Shown one piece after another: positions 26,916 to 36,283 of a stretch of DNA of 64,000 nucleotides (the first letter of the stretch is position 1; every line of letters begins with the position of its first letter). The translations under genes and the position numbers were made by a program. Below the pieces are notes generated by a model that did no database searches, had not been told where the DNA came from, and worked only from the letters and a program-made list of their open reading frames with translations. The DNA is from Sphingobacteriales bacterium (GTDB lineage: Bacteria; Bacteroidota; Bacteroidia; Chitinophagales; UBA2359): positions 620,001 to 684,000 of the forward strand of contig JADJTG010000002.1 of assembly GCA_016711285.1 (NCBI GenBank), given 5' to 3'.

Positions 26916-26948
26916 ACATATTAATATGTTGTTTTACAACTATATTTG
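26916..26948 (+). promoter_or_regulatory. plsC promoter region with a 14-bp palindrome
   Basis: Exact TATATTTG at 26941-26948, 33 nt before the plsC ATG. A perfect palindrome ACATATTAATATGT (26916-26929) lies just upstream, where an activator or repressor could sit; a TTTG at 26912-26915 abuts it. Confidence 0.45.
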
Positions 26949-26981
26949 TGCCTTCAATTTTAAAAAAAAAGCGTAGCACGC

Positions 26982-28282
26982 ATGTATTATTTCCTGCGTT
27001 TTTTGGCGTGGATACACATCAGAATTTTGTTTAAAAAACTCTATGTAAGCGGTTTAGAGCATATTCCGAAAAACCGCCCTGTTTTGTTTGCCGCCAACCA
27101 CCCGAATTCGTTTATTGATGCCGCTTTGGTGAATTTGTCGGTATTGCCACCACCCTACAGCCTCGCACGCGGCGATGTGTTTCAAAAACGCTGGCTGCCT
27201 TTGTTTCGTGTGCTGAAAATGCTGCCGGTGTATCGTATGGAGGAGGGGCGCGAACAATTGGGCAATAATCAGGCTACTTTTGAGGCGGTAGAGGATATTC
27301 TACACCAAAACGAGAGCGTACTCATTTTTAGCGAGGCGCGTTGTATTATGGAAAAGCGGCTGCGCCCTTTGCGCAAAGGAACAGCGCGTATAGCTTTTGC
27401 CGCCGAATCTGCCAAAAATTTTGAGCTGGGCTTGCAGGTAATTCCGGTATCTATCAACTACACTTATGGCAATCAAATACGCAGCGAAGCGATGGTGCAT
27501 TTCGGAAAGAGTATTGCTGTTGCCGATTTTCGCGGCGATTTTGAGCAAAATATGGCGGTAGCCTTTCGCAAATTCAACCAGCAACTCAGCGAAGCACTCG
27601 CCGAAAACCTGATTATTATTGAGCAGCCCGACACCGAAATCCTCGTTGAAAGGCTGCTGCCGCTGCTCCGCAATGAGCTGCACATTTATGCCCTCCCTTG
27701 GTTGCAACATCAAAAAGCGCGACTGCTTGCCGAACAAAAACTGTGTAAAGGTATTTCCAATTTATACCTCAATAACCCCGTTGCATATCAGCAATTAAAT
27801 ACGCAAGCCGAGTTGTATTGGCAACAATTGGAACGCCTGCAAGTAAGCGATGAAGCCGTAAAAATGAAAGACAAAAGTTTGTGGATAGAAGGATTAATAG
27901 CACCTTTGGCAATACCCGCCGTCATAGGAGCAATGTTCAATGCGCCGCCTTTTTTGTTGGCAGATGCTTTAGCCAAACGGACATTTAAAAATGTAATAGA
28001 ATACGAAAATTCGGTGCGTTTTGTAGGATTAACGCTTTTTATTCTATTTATTATGTCATTATCTTATTGATACTCAGTGCCAAAACAGGAATATTAAAAG
28101 CAGTGCTGCTGCTATTTATACTGGCAGCCTGCGGTTATATGTCATTGTATGTATTTCCCCAACTGATACTGTTGCGGCAGCGAGGCAAATTGCTGATAAA
28201 AAGCAATTTTGGAAATCCGGTAGAAATGAGCAATTTATCCAAATGGCGCGCCGAAATCATCAAAACTATAAAATCTTTGTAA
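26982..28282 (+). CDS. plsC: Lysophospholipid acyltransferase (PlsC-type), frameshifted near its 3' end
   Basis: Membrane acyltransferase of phospholipid synthesis (1-acylglycerol-3-phosphate acylation or a related lipid). Hydrophobic N-terminus, then the family motifs NHPNSFIDA (HxxxxD-like) and FSEARCIMEKRLRPLRKGTA. The first frame ends at 28070 (ILFIMSLSY). In the -1 frame the sequence goes on with LILSAKTGILKAVLLLFILA and a basic tail to TAA at 28282, giving the extra membrane helices and charged C-terminus common in Bacteroidota members. A single missing base at about 28063-28066 explains the break. The product would be about 433 residues. It shows the low sequence stringency of the LPLAT family, so the exact lipid is not fixed. 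Confidence 0.83.
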
Positions 28283-28355
28283 AAATAGCTGCCCATAGAC
28301 AGCACCCTGTTTATTACAACAAGTTTCATTAACTTGCAACAATAAAAGTGCCTGA

Positions 28356-29706
28356 ATGATGCTGAAACAATATATTTATACAGCTTTGTTGCTGCTGTTG
28401 TGTGTAGAAAGTGGTTGCTTTTTGACACGCAAAACGCCCACCGACTATGAAGATGTAGTAATTGTGACAGAACCCGAAACACCGCCACCGCCGCCTGTTT
28501 CCGAAGAAAAACCCACCCCACCAGTAATAGTAGCTCCGCCCATCGGCAAAAAAGATACCGTAAAGACCGAACCTCAGAAACCAAGCGACTTCATACAACA
28601 AAAATCAGTGTATGATATAGCTTATTTATTGCCCTTCAATATAACGTATAATAATTTGGACAGTGCCAATGACTCTATCTATTCCAAATCTATTCTGGCT
28701 CTTGACTTTTGGCAGGGTACACAAATGGCATTAGAAGAAATACGCGATGCGGTGCAAAACTCAATATTACTTTGCTCGACAGCGAAAACACCCCGAAGTG
28801 GTGACAAATTTGTTCAACGCCGACAGTTCCCTGCAACGATACGATTTAATGATCGGTCCCGTTTATACCAAACAGTTGAATGTAGCGGCAGATTTTGCCC
28901 TCAAACATAAAGTGCCGATGGTATCTCCTTTGTCGCCGCGTGTGCAGGGCATTGTACAAAATCCTTATTTTTTCAACGCCAACCCCACCACCACTTCGCA
29001 TTTCAAGGCAATGTACGATTATATTTCAAAGCACTGGACTACTTCCGACATTATCCTTATCACGAGCAACGCCGACCAAGATGCCAACGCCGCCAACGAA
29101 TTATCTGTGATTTTCAATAATGCGGCAGTCAGTGAGCATCGCTATATCAATATCAAAAAAATAAATTCAGAAAGCCCCACTTTTAGCACCGATTTGCAAA
29201 ATGCTTTGGCAGTGGGCAGAGAAAACATTGTAATAGCTGCTATTTTTGAGGAAAAACAAGCCAAAAGTATTTGCTCCAAATTATCCGGCAATTCGGTGAT
29301 ACTATGGACTATGCCCACTTGGGACAGTATGGAAAATTTGAATTTAGAAATATTGGAAAGCCTCAAAGTTTATCAAAGCACTTCATTTTTTTATGATGAA
29401 AGCAATCCCGAACAAGTCGCTTTCCGCACAGCTTATCGTCAGCGTTATCATATTTTTCCGAGCGAATATGCCTGCAAAGGCTACGATATGACCCATTATT
29501 TTGTGGATTTATTATTCAAAAAAGGAAAAAATATCAGCCAAAATCTGGCAAGTGCCAATAAAAAAGGCATTTTTTGCGATTATGATTTTGTACCTTCTTT
29601 ATTGGGAGTTTCTAATAATTCGGTGATAGCAAAACCCGATTTTTATGAAAACAAATCGCTTAAAATCATCAAATTTGAAGGCTACGAATATATATTAGCC
29701 CCGTAG
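28356..29706 (+). CDS. Periplasmic-binding-fold (Peripla_BP_6-like) putative lipoprotein, two indels
   Basis: A short hydrophobic signal with a candidate lipobox Cys (LCVESGC near residue 23) is followed by a Pro/Thr-rich linker and a type I periplasmic-binding fold. Frame one runs to 28910. The homologous reading switches at AAAA 28756-28759 (one A short, giving KLNITLLDSENTP) and at CCCC 28790-28794 (one C short, giving EVVTNLFNAD), and continues to TAG at 29706. The repaired protein is about 450 residues. Segments such as LMIGPVYTKQLNVAADFA and VPMVSPLSPRV match the ABC-type amino-acid receptor family of Bacteroidota, often fused to LysM, which is absent here. Ligand unknown. Confidence 0.78.
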
Positions 29707-29913
29707 CGGATACCGCAAAATATTTTTTATAAGGCAGAGGCAAAAAGAAAAAAAGACGTATTGTTTTTTTTATAAAAATTTGATTTTAAATATTTTATAA
29801 AACATTATTTATTTAAAAACCTTCGCCTAATTGTTATTTTTAATTTTTATTCACTTTACAGCATTTTACTAAAAAACCCTGCAAGGCTCATTTTTTTACC
29901 GCTTTATTTTTTT

Positions 29914-32694
29914 ATGGATATTCAATTTAATGAAATAGAACAACAGTGCCACGATTTTTGGGAAAACCATCATATTTATCGTGTGAACAACAACAGCAGC
30001 CGTCCTAAATTTTATATTTTGGATATGTTTCCTTATCCTTCAGGAGCAGGATTGCACGTGGGACACCCACTCGGCTACATCGCCACCGACATCTATGCCC
30101 GCTACAAACGTATGAAGGGTTTTAATGTATTGCACCCGATGGGCTTTGATGCTTTCGGCTTACCTGCCGAGCAGTACGCCATTCAAACAGGACAGCACCC
30201 CGCCGTTACAACGGCTCAAAATATTGCCACCTACAAAAAACAACTACAACTCATCGGGCTGAACTTCGACTGGGAAAGACAAGTAAATACGTCCGATCCT
30301 AATTTTTACCGTTGGACACAATGGATTTTTCTTCAGTTTTTTGACAGTTGGTACAACAAAAACAGCGACCGTGCCGAACCTATCGCTACTTTAATTGCAG
30401 CATTTGAACAAAACGGTAATAAAAATATCAAAGCGGCTTGCACCGATACTGCCTCTTTTGATGCCGCCCAATGGAAAGCAATGAGCGAAGAAGAACAGCA
30501 GCGCGTTTTACTCCATTATCGTTTGGCGTATTTGGGCGAAAGTGAGGTGTGGTGGTGCGAAGGGCTGAACAGCGTGCTTGCCAACGACGAAGTAAAAGAC
30601 GGTTTTTCAGAGCGCGGCGGTTTTCCTGCCGAGCGCAGAAAAATGCGACAGTGGTTTTTGCGCATCACCGCCTACGCCGACCGGCTTCTGCAAGGGCTGA
30701 ATGATATTGAATGGAGCGAATCTATCAAAGAGCAACAACGTCACTGGATAGGAAAATCGCAGGGAGCAGAGATTGATTTTTACCTCACCCTGCCCGCTCC
30801 TTCAGAGCAAAAAGTGCGTGTATTTACCACCCGCCCCGACACTATCTTCGGTGTAACATTTATGGTACTCGCTCCCGAACACGAACTCGTGAGCAGCATT
30901 ACCACCGCCGAGCAGCGCAATGATGTGGAAGCATATATCGCATACGTAAAACGCCGCTCCGAGCGCGAGCGACAAGCCGAAAAGAAAATCAGCGGTGTAT
31001 TTACGGGGGCTTATGTGACACACCCTTTCACAGACGAACCGATTCCGGTATGGATAAGCGAATATGTGCTGGCAGGATACGGAACGGGAGCAATTATGGC
31101 GGTACCCGCCGATGACGAGCGCGATTATAATTTTGCCAAGCATTTTAATTTGCCCATCGTTGATATTATTGACAAATCAAAATATCCCAATGCCACGATT
31201 GAAGACAAATTGGGGGTGATGATAAATTCGGATTTTTTGGACGGAATGGAAGTGCCTGCCGCCATAGAAGAGGTTATTCGGATAGTGGAAGAAGAGGGTA
31301 TTGGCGAAGGGCGCATCAACTACCGCCTCCGCGATGCGGGTTTCAGCAGACAGCGTTTTTGGGGCGAGCCTTTTCCGATTGTATATCACTCCGAAGCTGC
31401 CGATGCACTCCCCTATCCTATTCCCGTCAGTGAGTTGCCTTTGGAGTTGCCTTCGGTTCAAAATTACTCCTCCAGCGGCGGCAAAGCTCCTTTGTATCAT
31501 ATCAAAGAATGGGCTTTTTTACCCAACGGCACTATCCGCGAAACCGACACAATGCCCGGCAATGCAGGCAGCAGTTGGTACTATTTGCGCTATATGGACG
31601 CACAAAACGACCAAACTTTTGCTTCGCCCGAAGCCCTCAACTATTGGCAGCAGGTGGACTTTTATGTAGGCGGTTCTGAACACGCTGTGGGGCATTTGCT
31701 GTATGCGCGTATGTGGCACAAATTCCTCTGCGACAAAGGCTATCTTCACACACAAGAGCCTTTCAAAAAATTGCTCAATCAGGGTATGATACAAGGGCGT
31801 TCCAATATGGTGTATCGCCTCAAAGACCAGCCCAATACTTTTGTATCGGCGGGTTTGCTGCATCAATACGAGTGCAGCGCGATGAATGTGTGGGTAAACT
31901 TAGTGGACAGAGATGATTATCTGGACCTCGTTGCTTTTAAACAATGGCGACCCGATTTAGCAAATGCGGAATTTATTTTGGAAAACGGCAAATATAAATG
32001 CGGTGTAGAAGTTGAAAAAATGTCGAAATCCAAATTCAACACCGTTTCGCCCGATGATATGATAGCGCAATACGGAGCAGATTGTTTTCGTATGTTTGAG
32101 ATGTTTTTGGGTCCCATCGAACAACACAAACCCTGGGATACCAAAGGCATAGAGGGTGTATCTAAGTTTCTGCGCAAATTTGCCCGCCTTTTCGAGCGCA
32201 ACGAGCAATGGAGCATCTCTGATGAAGCACCTACCCGCGAAGAACTGAAAATATTGCACCGCGCCATCAAAAAAATAAGCGAGGATATTGAGCGTTTTTC
32301 GCATAATACTTGTGTGAGTGCTTTTATGGTATGTGTGAATGATTTGGGGGCTTTGCAATGCAACAAAATTGCCATTTTAGAGCCTTTACTGCGTTTGCTT
32401 GCACCTTTTGCACCTTTTATTACCGAATATTTTTGGCAAAAATTAGACAAAACGGGCAGTATTCATCACGCTGCATTTCCCGAACTCGACGAACAATATT
32501 TGGTAGAAAGCGATTTTGAATATCCGATTATGATTAACGGCAAATTGCGCTCCAAAATAGTAATGCCTTTGGACTTGGACGAAACTGCTGCTCAAAATAT
32601 CGTTCTCGCCGATGAAAAAGTACAACAATGGACAAACGGCGGCGTGAAGCGTTTTATTTTGGTAAAAGGGCGCATTGTGAATATTGTGGCTTGA
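29914..32694 (+). CDS. leuS: Leucyl-tRNA synthetase
   Basis: Class I synthetase charging tRNA-Leu. The 926-residue protein carries HVGHPLGY (about 48-55) as HIGH and KMSKSKFN (about 702-709) as KMSKS. The CP1 editing domain shows TTRPDTIFGVTFMVLAPEHE and GTGAIMAVPADDERD. The catalytic insert YVGGSEHAVGHLLYARMWH and the anticodon-binding domain follow. Slightly longer than Escherichia coli LeuRS because of an insertion after the HIGH region (about residues 150-215, QNGNKNIKAACTDTASFDAA). This insertion is common in Bacteroidota. The ATG at 29914 starts MDIQFNEIEQQCHDFW, which is typical. Confidence 0.97.
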   Translation: MDIQFNEIEQQCHDFWENHHIYRVNNNSSRPKFYILDMFPYPSGAGLHVGHPLGYIATDIYARYKRMKGFNVLHPMGFDAFGLPAEQYAIQTGQHPAVTTAQNIATYKKQLQLIGLNFDWERQVNTSDPNFYRWTQWIFLQFFDSWYNKNSDRAEPIATLIAAFEQNGNKNIKAACTDTASFDAAQWKAMSEEEQQRVLLHYRLAYLGESEVWWCEGLNSVLANDEVKDGFSERGGFPAERRKMRQWFLRITAYADRLLQGLNDIEWSESIKEQQRHWIGKSQGAEIDFYLTLPAPSEQKVRVFTTRPDTIFGVTFMVLAPEHELVSSITTAEQRNDVEAYIAYVKRRSERERQAEKKISGVFTGAYVTHPFTDEPIPVWISEYVLAGYGTGAIMAVPADDERDYNFAKHFNLPIVDIIDKSKYPNATIEDKLGVMINSDFLDGMEVPAAIEEVIRIVEEEGIGEGRINYRLRDAGFSRQRFWGEPFPIVYHSEAADALPYPIPVSELPLELPSVQNYSSSGGKAPLYHIKEWAFLPNGTIRETDTMPGNAGSSWYYLRYMDAQNDQTFASPEALNYWQQVDFYVGGSEHAVGHLLYARMWHKFLCDKGYLHTQEPFKKLLNQGMIQGRSNMVYRLKDQPNTFVSAGLLHQYECSAMNVWVNLVDRDDYLDLVAFKQWRPDLANAEFILENGKYKCGVEVEKMSKSKFNTVSPDDMIAQYGADCFRMFEMFLGPIEQHKPWDTKGIEGVSKFLRKFARLFERNEQWSISDEAPTREELKILHRAIKKISEDIERFSHNTCVSAFMVCVNDLGALQCNKIAILEPLLRLLAPFAPFITEYFWQKLDKTGSIHHAAFPELDEQYLVESDFEYPIMINGKLRSKIVMPLDLDETAAQNIVLADEKVQQWTNGGVKRFILVKGRIVNIVA

Positions 32695-32800
32695 TGATAT
32701 AAATAAAAAACCTAGCGATACGACTGTTTTTTTAAGGGTAAAAAGAAACAACACAACAACTTAAAAAGCGCGAAAGTGTAAAGCTATTTCAAGATTTGGC

Positions 32801-32904
32801 TATTTTTGCCTGTTTTGTACCTGATTGTTGGGTCGGAGGCATTTTTTGGGGTGGGGTGCGCTACTATAGCCAAAAGTAGGCAACTACAGGTAGCTATTTT
32901 TTTT
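32801..32904 (+). ncRNA. Possible small RNA with TATTTTTG box and GCAA-capped terminator
   Basis: TATTTTTG (32801-32808) could act as a -7 element, though no -33 TTTG is well placed. At the other end GCTAC (32860-32864) pairs with GTAGC (32890-32894). An inner GTAG-GCAA-CTAC hairpin (32876-32887) carries a GNRA-type loop, and eight T follow (32897-32904). The sequence between is G-rich and non-coding. Confidence 0.4.
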
Positions 32905-32978
32905 CAAAAATTCCTTATTTATAAGGATAATATAAATAACTCGAACTATATACACATGTTATCTGAGGGGGTGGCAAA

Positions 32979-33016
32979 GAGGTAGGGGGGTACTTCGGAA
33001 GTATCCCTCCTACCTC
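32979..33016. repeat. Long hairpin with TTCG loop
   Basis: Left arm GAGGTAGGGGGGTACTTC pairs with GAAGTATCCCTCCTACCTC with only one mismatch/bulge. The loop is very small (TCGG-like), and an outer CTGAGG (32963-32968) pairs with CCTCAG (33034-33039). No T tract follows, so it is not a plain terminator. Confidence 0.65.
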
Positions 33017-33462
33017 AGAACTCGGTTAACTCTCCTCAGAAATCACTCCACTTAGTTTGAACCTTAATTCTGGGTATTATACCATTCAAATATCTATTTG
33101 GCATAGTTGTTTTACAGATTCAATTCCATTCAAAGTGGCTGATATTATTGCTAATATGAGCCATATCATTACAAAATGGAAGACTTTATACACTGTGTCA
33201 TTTATATATTTATTTGGTATTATACTAAAATCAGATAAAATATGCGTATAAAACCGAAAATACGAGTCAAGGGAATGAAAAACAAAAAAACTGTCTATCT
33301 CTATCCTCTAATCGCAAAAATCAAGGTTCAGACAAATGAATCTCAATTTTGAGGGTTATTGAAGTAGTATAAATTTTGATTTTTTGATATTCGGATAAAA
33401 ACCATCGTATCATTAGGCCTTGCTGTTAAAAATGAAAGTTATTTTTTAACACTAATAAAAAA

Positions 33463-34929
33463 TTACAAACGCTCTTTATTCTGCAATTTGCTATGCTTGA
33501 TGCTATATCCGAAATAAATGGTAAATCCAATCAAAAGCCATACAATCAAACGCAGCCAAGTGTCGCCGGGTAAAAAAACCATCATAAACAAGCAGGTGAT
33601 AATGCCCAAAATCGGGGTGAGGGGCATTAGCGGCACTTTAAAAGCACGCGGCACATCGGGCTGTGTTTTGCGCAATACCATCACGCCTATACACACCAAT
33701 ATAAAAGCCAGCAAGGTGCCAATGCTCGTCATTTCGCCCACTACTCTGCCGGGCACAAAAGCTGCAAACAGGCTCACAAATACCAAAAACAACAAAGTGC
33801 TTTTGGCAGGTGTGCGAAAAGTAGGGTGTATCTCGCTGAATACTTTTGGCAACAAACCGTCTTTGCTCATACTGAAAAATACGCGCGTTTGTCCCAGCAG
33901 CATTACCAAAATTACTGAAGAATAGCCGCCCAAAATTGCAATAATGATGGCACGGTTGAGCCAAGGAAAATCCGGTATGATTTTGCCCGAAGTAGGGTCA
34001 AAGGTACCCATGTGGTCAATTGCTACCGCCACGGGTGCTATGCCGTCTTTTCCGGCAAATTCTTTGTAATTGGCAACCCCCGTCATCACAAATGCAAACA
34101 AAATATACAAAATAGTACATATCAACAAAGAACCCAAAATACCGATGGGCATATCTTTTTTGGGGTTTTTGGCTTCTTGTGCGGCTGTACTTACGGCATC
34201 AAAACCGATGTAGGCAAAAAACACAATTGCTGCTGCCCGTATGATGCCGCTAAAACCAAATTCGCCGAAGTTGCCCGTGTTTTCGGGAATATAGGGGTTA
34301 TAGTTGGAATAATTGATGTAGCTCCAGCCCAATACAATAAAAATAATCACCACCGCCAATTTTACCATTACAATAAAACTATTGAATCTGGAACTTTCTT
34401 GTGTGCCTTTCATCAACATCAAGCTCATCGCTACCACAATAAATACTGCCGGCAAATTAATCATTCCGCCGTCCCAAGGACCCACCATCAGCGATTCGGG
34501 CAGGTGAATATCGAAACCTTCCATAAATTTTCCGAAATAACGACTCCAGCTGATACTGACCGTAGCCGCGCCCACTGCGTATTCCAGCACCAAATCCCAA
34601 CCGATAATCCAGGCGATAAACTCGCCCATCGTGGCATACGAATAAGTGTAGGCACTCCCCGCAATAGGAATCATACTCGAAAATTCGGCGTAGCACAATC
34701 CGGCAAACAAGCAGCCCAAAGCTGCCACCACAAAAGAGATGGTAATAGCAGGTCCGGCGTTGGCGGCGGCAGCACCGCCTGTTATCGAAAACAAACCCGC
34801 CCCGATAATAGCACCGATGCCCAAAGCAATCAGCGCACCTGCTCCCAAGGTTTTTTTCAATCCCTTTTCGGAGTCGCCAGCTTCCTTCAATAAGTCGCCC
34901 AAAGGTTTTTTTATCCAAAGATTAGCCAT
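33463..34929 (-). CDS. APC-family amino-acid permease (cationic amino-acid transporter type)
   Basis: Inner-membrane secondary transporter of the APC superfamily. The 488-residue protein has about 12 to 14 hydrophobic segments. The conserved first helix (GAGALIALGIGAIIGAGLFS) has the unwound GIGAIIGAG substrate-binding segment. Further family features are SFVVAALGCLFAGLCYAEFS, and FFAYIGFDAVSTAAQEAKNP in the sixth helix, and a basic C-terminus. It is closest to the CAT/YfnA-like group, but the substrate (cationic, small neutral or GABA-like) cannot be read from sequence. The start MANLWIKKPLGDLLKEAG is normal. A leader-terminator-like hairpin lies about 185 bp upstream. Confidence 0.88.
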   Translation of the reverse strand: MANLWIKKPLGDLLKEAGDSEKGLKKTLGAGALIALGIGAIIGAGLFSITGGAAAANAGPAITISFVVAALGCLFAGLCYAEFSSMIPIAGSAYTYSYATMGEFIAWIIGWDLVLEYAVGAATVSISWSRYFGKFMEGFDIHLPESLMVGPWDGGMINLPAVFIVVAMSLMLMKGTQESSRFNSFIVMVKLAVVIIFIVLGWSYINYSNYNPYIPENTGNFGEFGFSGIIRAAAIVFFAYIGFDAVSTAAQEAKNPKKDMPIGILGSLLICTILYILFAFVMTGVANYKEFAGKDGIAPVAVAIDHMGTFDPTSGKIIPDFPWLNRAIIIAILGGYSSVILVMLLGQTRVFFSMSKDGLLPKVFSEIHPTFRTPAKSTLLFLVFVSLFAAFVPGRVVGEMTSIGTLLAFILVCIGVMVLRKTQPDVPRAFKVPLMPLTPILGIITCLFMMVFLPGDTWLRLIVWLLIGFTIYFGYSIKHSKLQNKERL

Positions 34930-35327
34930 AAAAAATTAATCTGTTAAAAAGTTAAAAATGTTTTAATCCAAGTAATGTGAACATTTAAAAAATATATTTT
35001 CGGTAATGATCTGCTACAAACTTATGTAAAAAATATTGTTAGGTTTGAATTTTTATACAAAACTTTTTTCTAAAAATGCTGTGGGCTAAGTTTTTTTTAA
35101 AATTTACGATAAAAAATGCCCCTGCTCATTACGAACAGAGGCACTTGGAAGTTTTTTAAAAATTTATTTTTTTTATTTATATAAAATTTATCCTTTGTTT
35201 ATTTTTTGGGATATTTTAACAATCCGACATTGGTGCAGTTTTTTTTAATTATTTAAAAATCTAAGGTATCGCTACGAGTAAAAACATGTACTTTTACTGC
35301 ATATTTTTGTATTTTATTTCATAAAAA
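34930..35327. other. Divergent intergenic region between the permease and coaD
   Basis: 398 bp of A+T-rich sequence holding both promoters. The only clear structure is the hairpin at 35111-35143. No open frame of interest. Confidence 0.5.
35111..35143 (-). terminator. Hairpin plus T tract on the minus strand, upstream of the permease gene
   Basis: On the minus strand TGCCTCTG pairs with CAGGGGCA (35143-35117, one U-G wobble), and six T follow directly (35116-35111). On the plus strand the corresponding pair is a mismatch and the T run is distant, so the direction is minus. It lies in the 5' leader of the permease gene, about 180 nt before its ATG, where it could act in attenuation, or end a short transcript. 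Confidence 0.55.
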
Positions 35328-35804
35328 ATGAATACCGCTTATCCGAGAAGTGCTGTTTTTCCGGGTTCTTTTGACCCTTTTACGCTGGGACACTACGAAA
35401 TTGTGCAACGCGCTCTGCCACTTTTCGACCGCTTGGTCATTGCTATTGGCAGCAACTCGCAGAAAAAAACGCTTTACAGCCTCGAAAAACGATTGGCGTT
35501 GATACAAAAATTGTTTAAAGATGAACCCAAAGTGAGTGTGGCGGCTTTTGGTGGACTGACGGCAGAATTTTGTCGGGAACAAAAAATTCCGTTTCTGCTG
35601 CGCGGCTTGCGCTCCTCCGCCGATTTTGATTACGAAAAAAGCATTGCCCAACTCAATCACGCCATCAACACCGAGGTAGATACCGTTTTTTTAATCAGTT
35701 CGCCGCATTTGTCGCATATCAGTTCTACTATTGTTCGCGAAATTATTATGAACAAAGGCGATGCTTCTGCTTTTGTTCCTGCTGCTATTCAGGCTGATCT
35801 GTAG
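35328..35804 (+). CDS. coaD: Phosphopantetheine adenylyltransferase
   Basis: Penultimate step of coenzyme A synthesis: 4'-phosphopantetheine plus ATP to dephospho-CoA. The 158-residue protein starts at a Rossmann strand with FPGSFDPFTLGHYE (11-24; TxGH in place of HxGH), then LRSSADFDYEKSIAQLNHAI and the second nucleotide motif SSTIVREI near the C-terminus (ISSTxVRE). Length and motifs are standard. It converges with the unknown gene at 35829 over only 24 bp. Confidence 0.95.
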   Translation: MNTAYPRSAVFPGSFDPFTLGHYEIVQRALPLFDRLVIAIGSNSQKKTLYSLEKRLALIQKLFKDEPKVSVAAFGGLTAEFCREQKIPFLLRGLRSSADFDYEKSIAQLNHAINTEVDTVFLISSPHLSHISSTIVREIIMNKGDASAFVPAAIQADL

Positions 35805-35828
35805 AATTATTTTTTATTTTTTGCAATT

Positions 35829-36230
35829 TTAACGGATTATCACGCCTTTGCAGTTCATCAAAGGTAGGTCGCTGAAATTGTCTTCGACGATACTTTCGGC
35901 AACAAATACATATTTTTTGTCGTACATGTAGCCGTTTTGACGAAAACTTATCCAATATTCATTGCTCAAAGCGGTGGCTTCTTTTTCAAAGCTGTCTATT
36001 TTTACAAAAGTGCCACCCGCTACATTCTCTAACAACACGGTAAGTGTGGCGGTTTGCAAATTTTTGCCTTCTATTTCACCTACACCCCGCGCCCTGATAA
36101 GTACATTTTGCAAATCTTCTTCCTTGAGATTAAGAATATAGGTAGAAAACAACTCCAAATCATCGCTGTTATCGGGTACTACTGCTAATGCAATATCCTC
36201 TACTTTAAAAAATTTTACGTTTCTAATCAT
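35829..36230 (-). CDS. Conserved Bacteroidota hypothetical protein (133 aa)
   Basis: Soluble, mostly beta-strand protein without a signal peptide; function unknown. It carries VEDIALAVVPDN near the N-terminus, LQNVLIRARGVGEIEGK in the middle, and EYWISFRQNGYMYDKKYVFV then SIVEDNFSDLPLMNCKG toward the C-terminus. I recall a small family with this NVLV-x-G-x-G / YDKKYVF / IxEDNF pattern in many Bacteroidota, always uncharacterised. The start MIRNVKFFKVEDI is a conserved-looking strand. It is 53 bp from the downstream permease-domain gene on the same strand, so the two may be co-transcribed. Confidence 0.75.
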   Translation of the reverse strand: MIRNVKFFKVEDIALAVVPDNSDDLELFSTYILNLKEEDLQNVLIRARGVGEIEGKNLQTATLTVLLENVAGGTFVKIDSFEKEATALSNEYWISFRQNGYMYDKKYVFVAESIVEDNFSDLPLMNCKGVIIR

Positions 36231-36283
36231 TATTTGCTATTCTATAATTTTTTCTTCTGAAATAAAATACTGCTTTTTGCTGT

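Larger units (their letters stand above)
32695..33462. other. 768-bp gene-poor region between leuS and the amino-acid permease
   Basis: No convincing protein gene; a 64-residue frame at 33057-33251 has no recognisable motif. The first part (32801-32904) looks like a small transcript with promoter-like and terminator-like elements. A long hairpin with a TTCG loop follows at 32979-33016, with an outer CTGAGG / CCTCAG pairing at 32963-33039. The remainder (33060-33460) is A+T-rich. G-rich strings (GGGGTGGGG near 32848) are unlike the rest of the window. Confidence 0.6.

Noticed and set aside
33057..33251. 64-residue open frame in the leuS-permease gap as a gene
   Set aside because: No motif, promoter or composition bias supports it.
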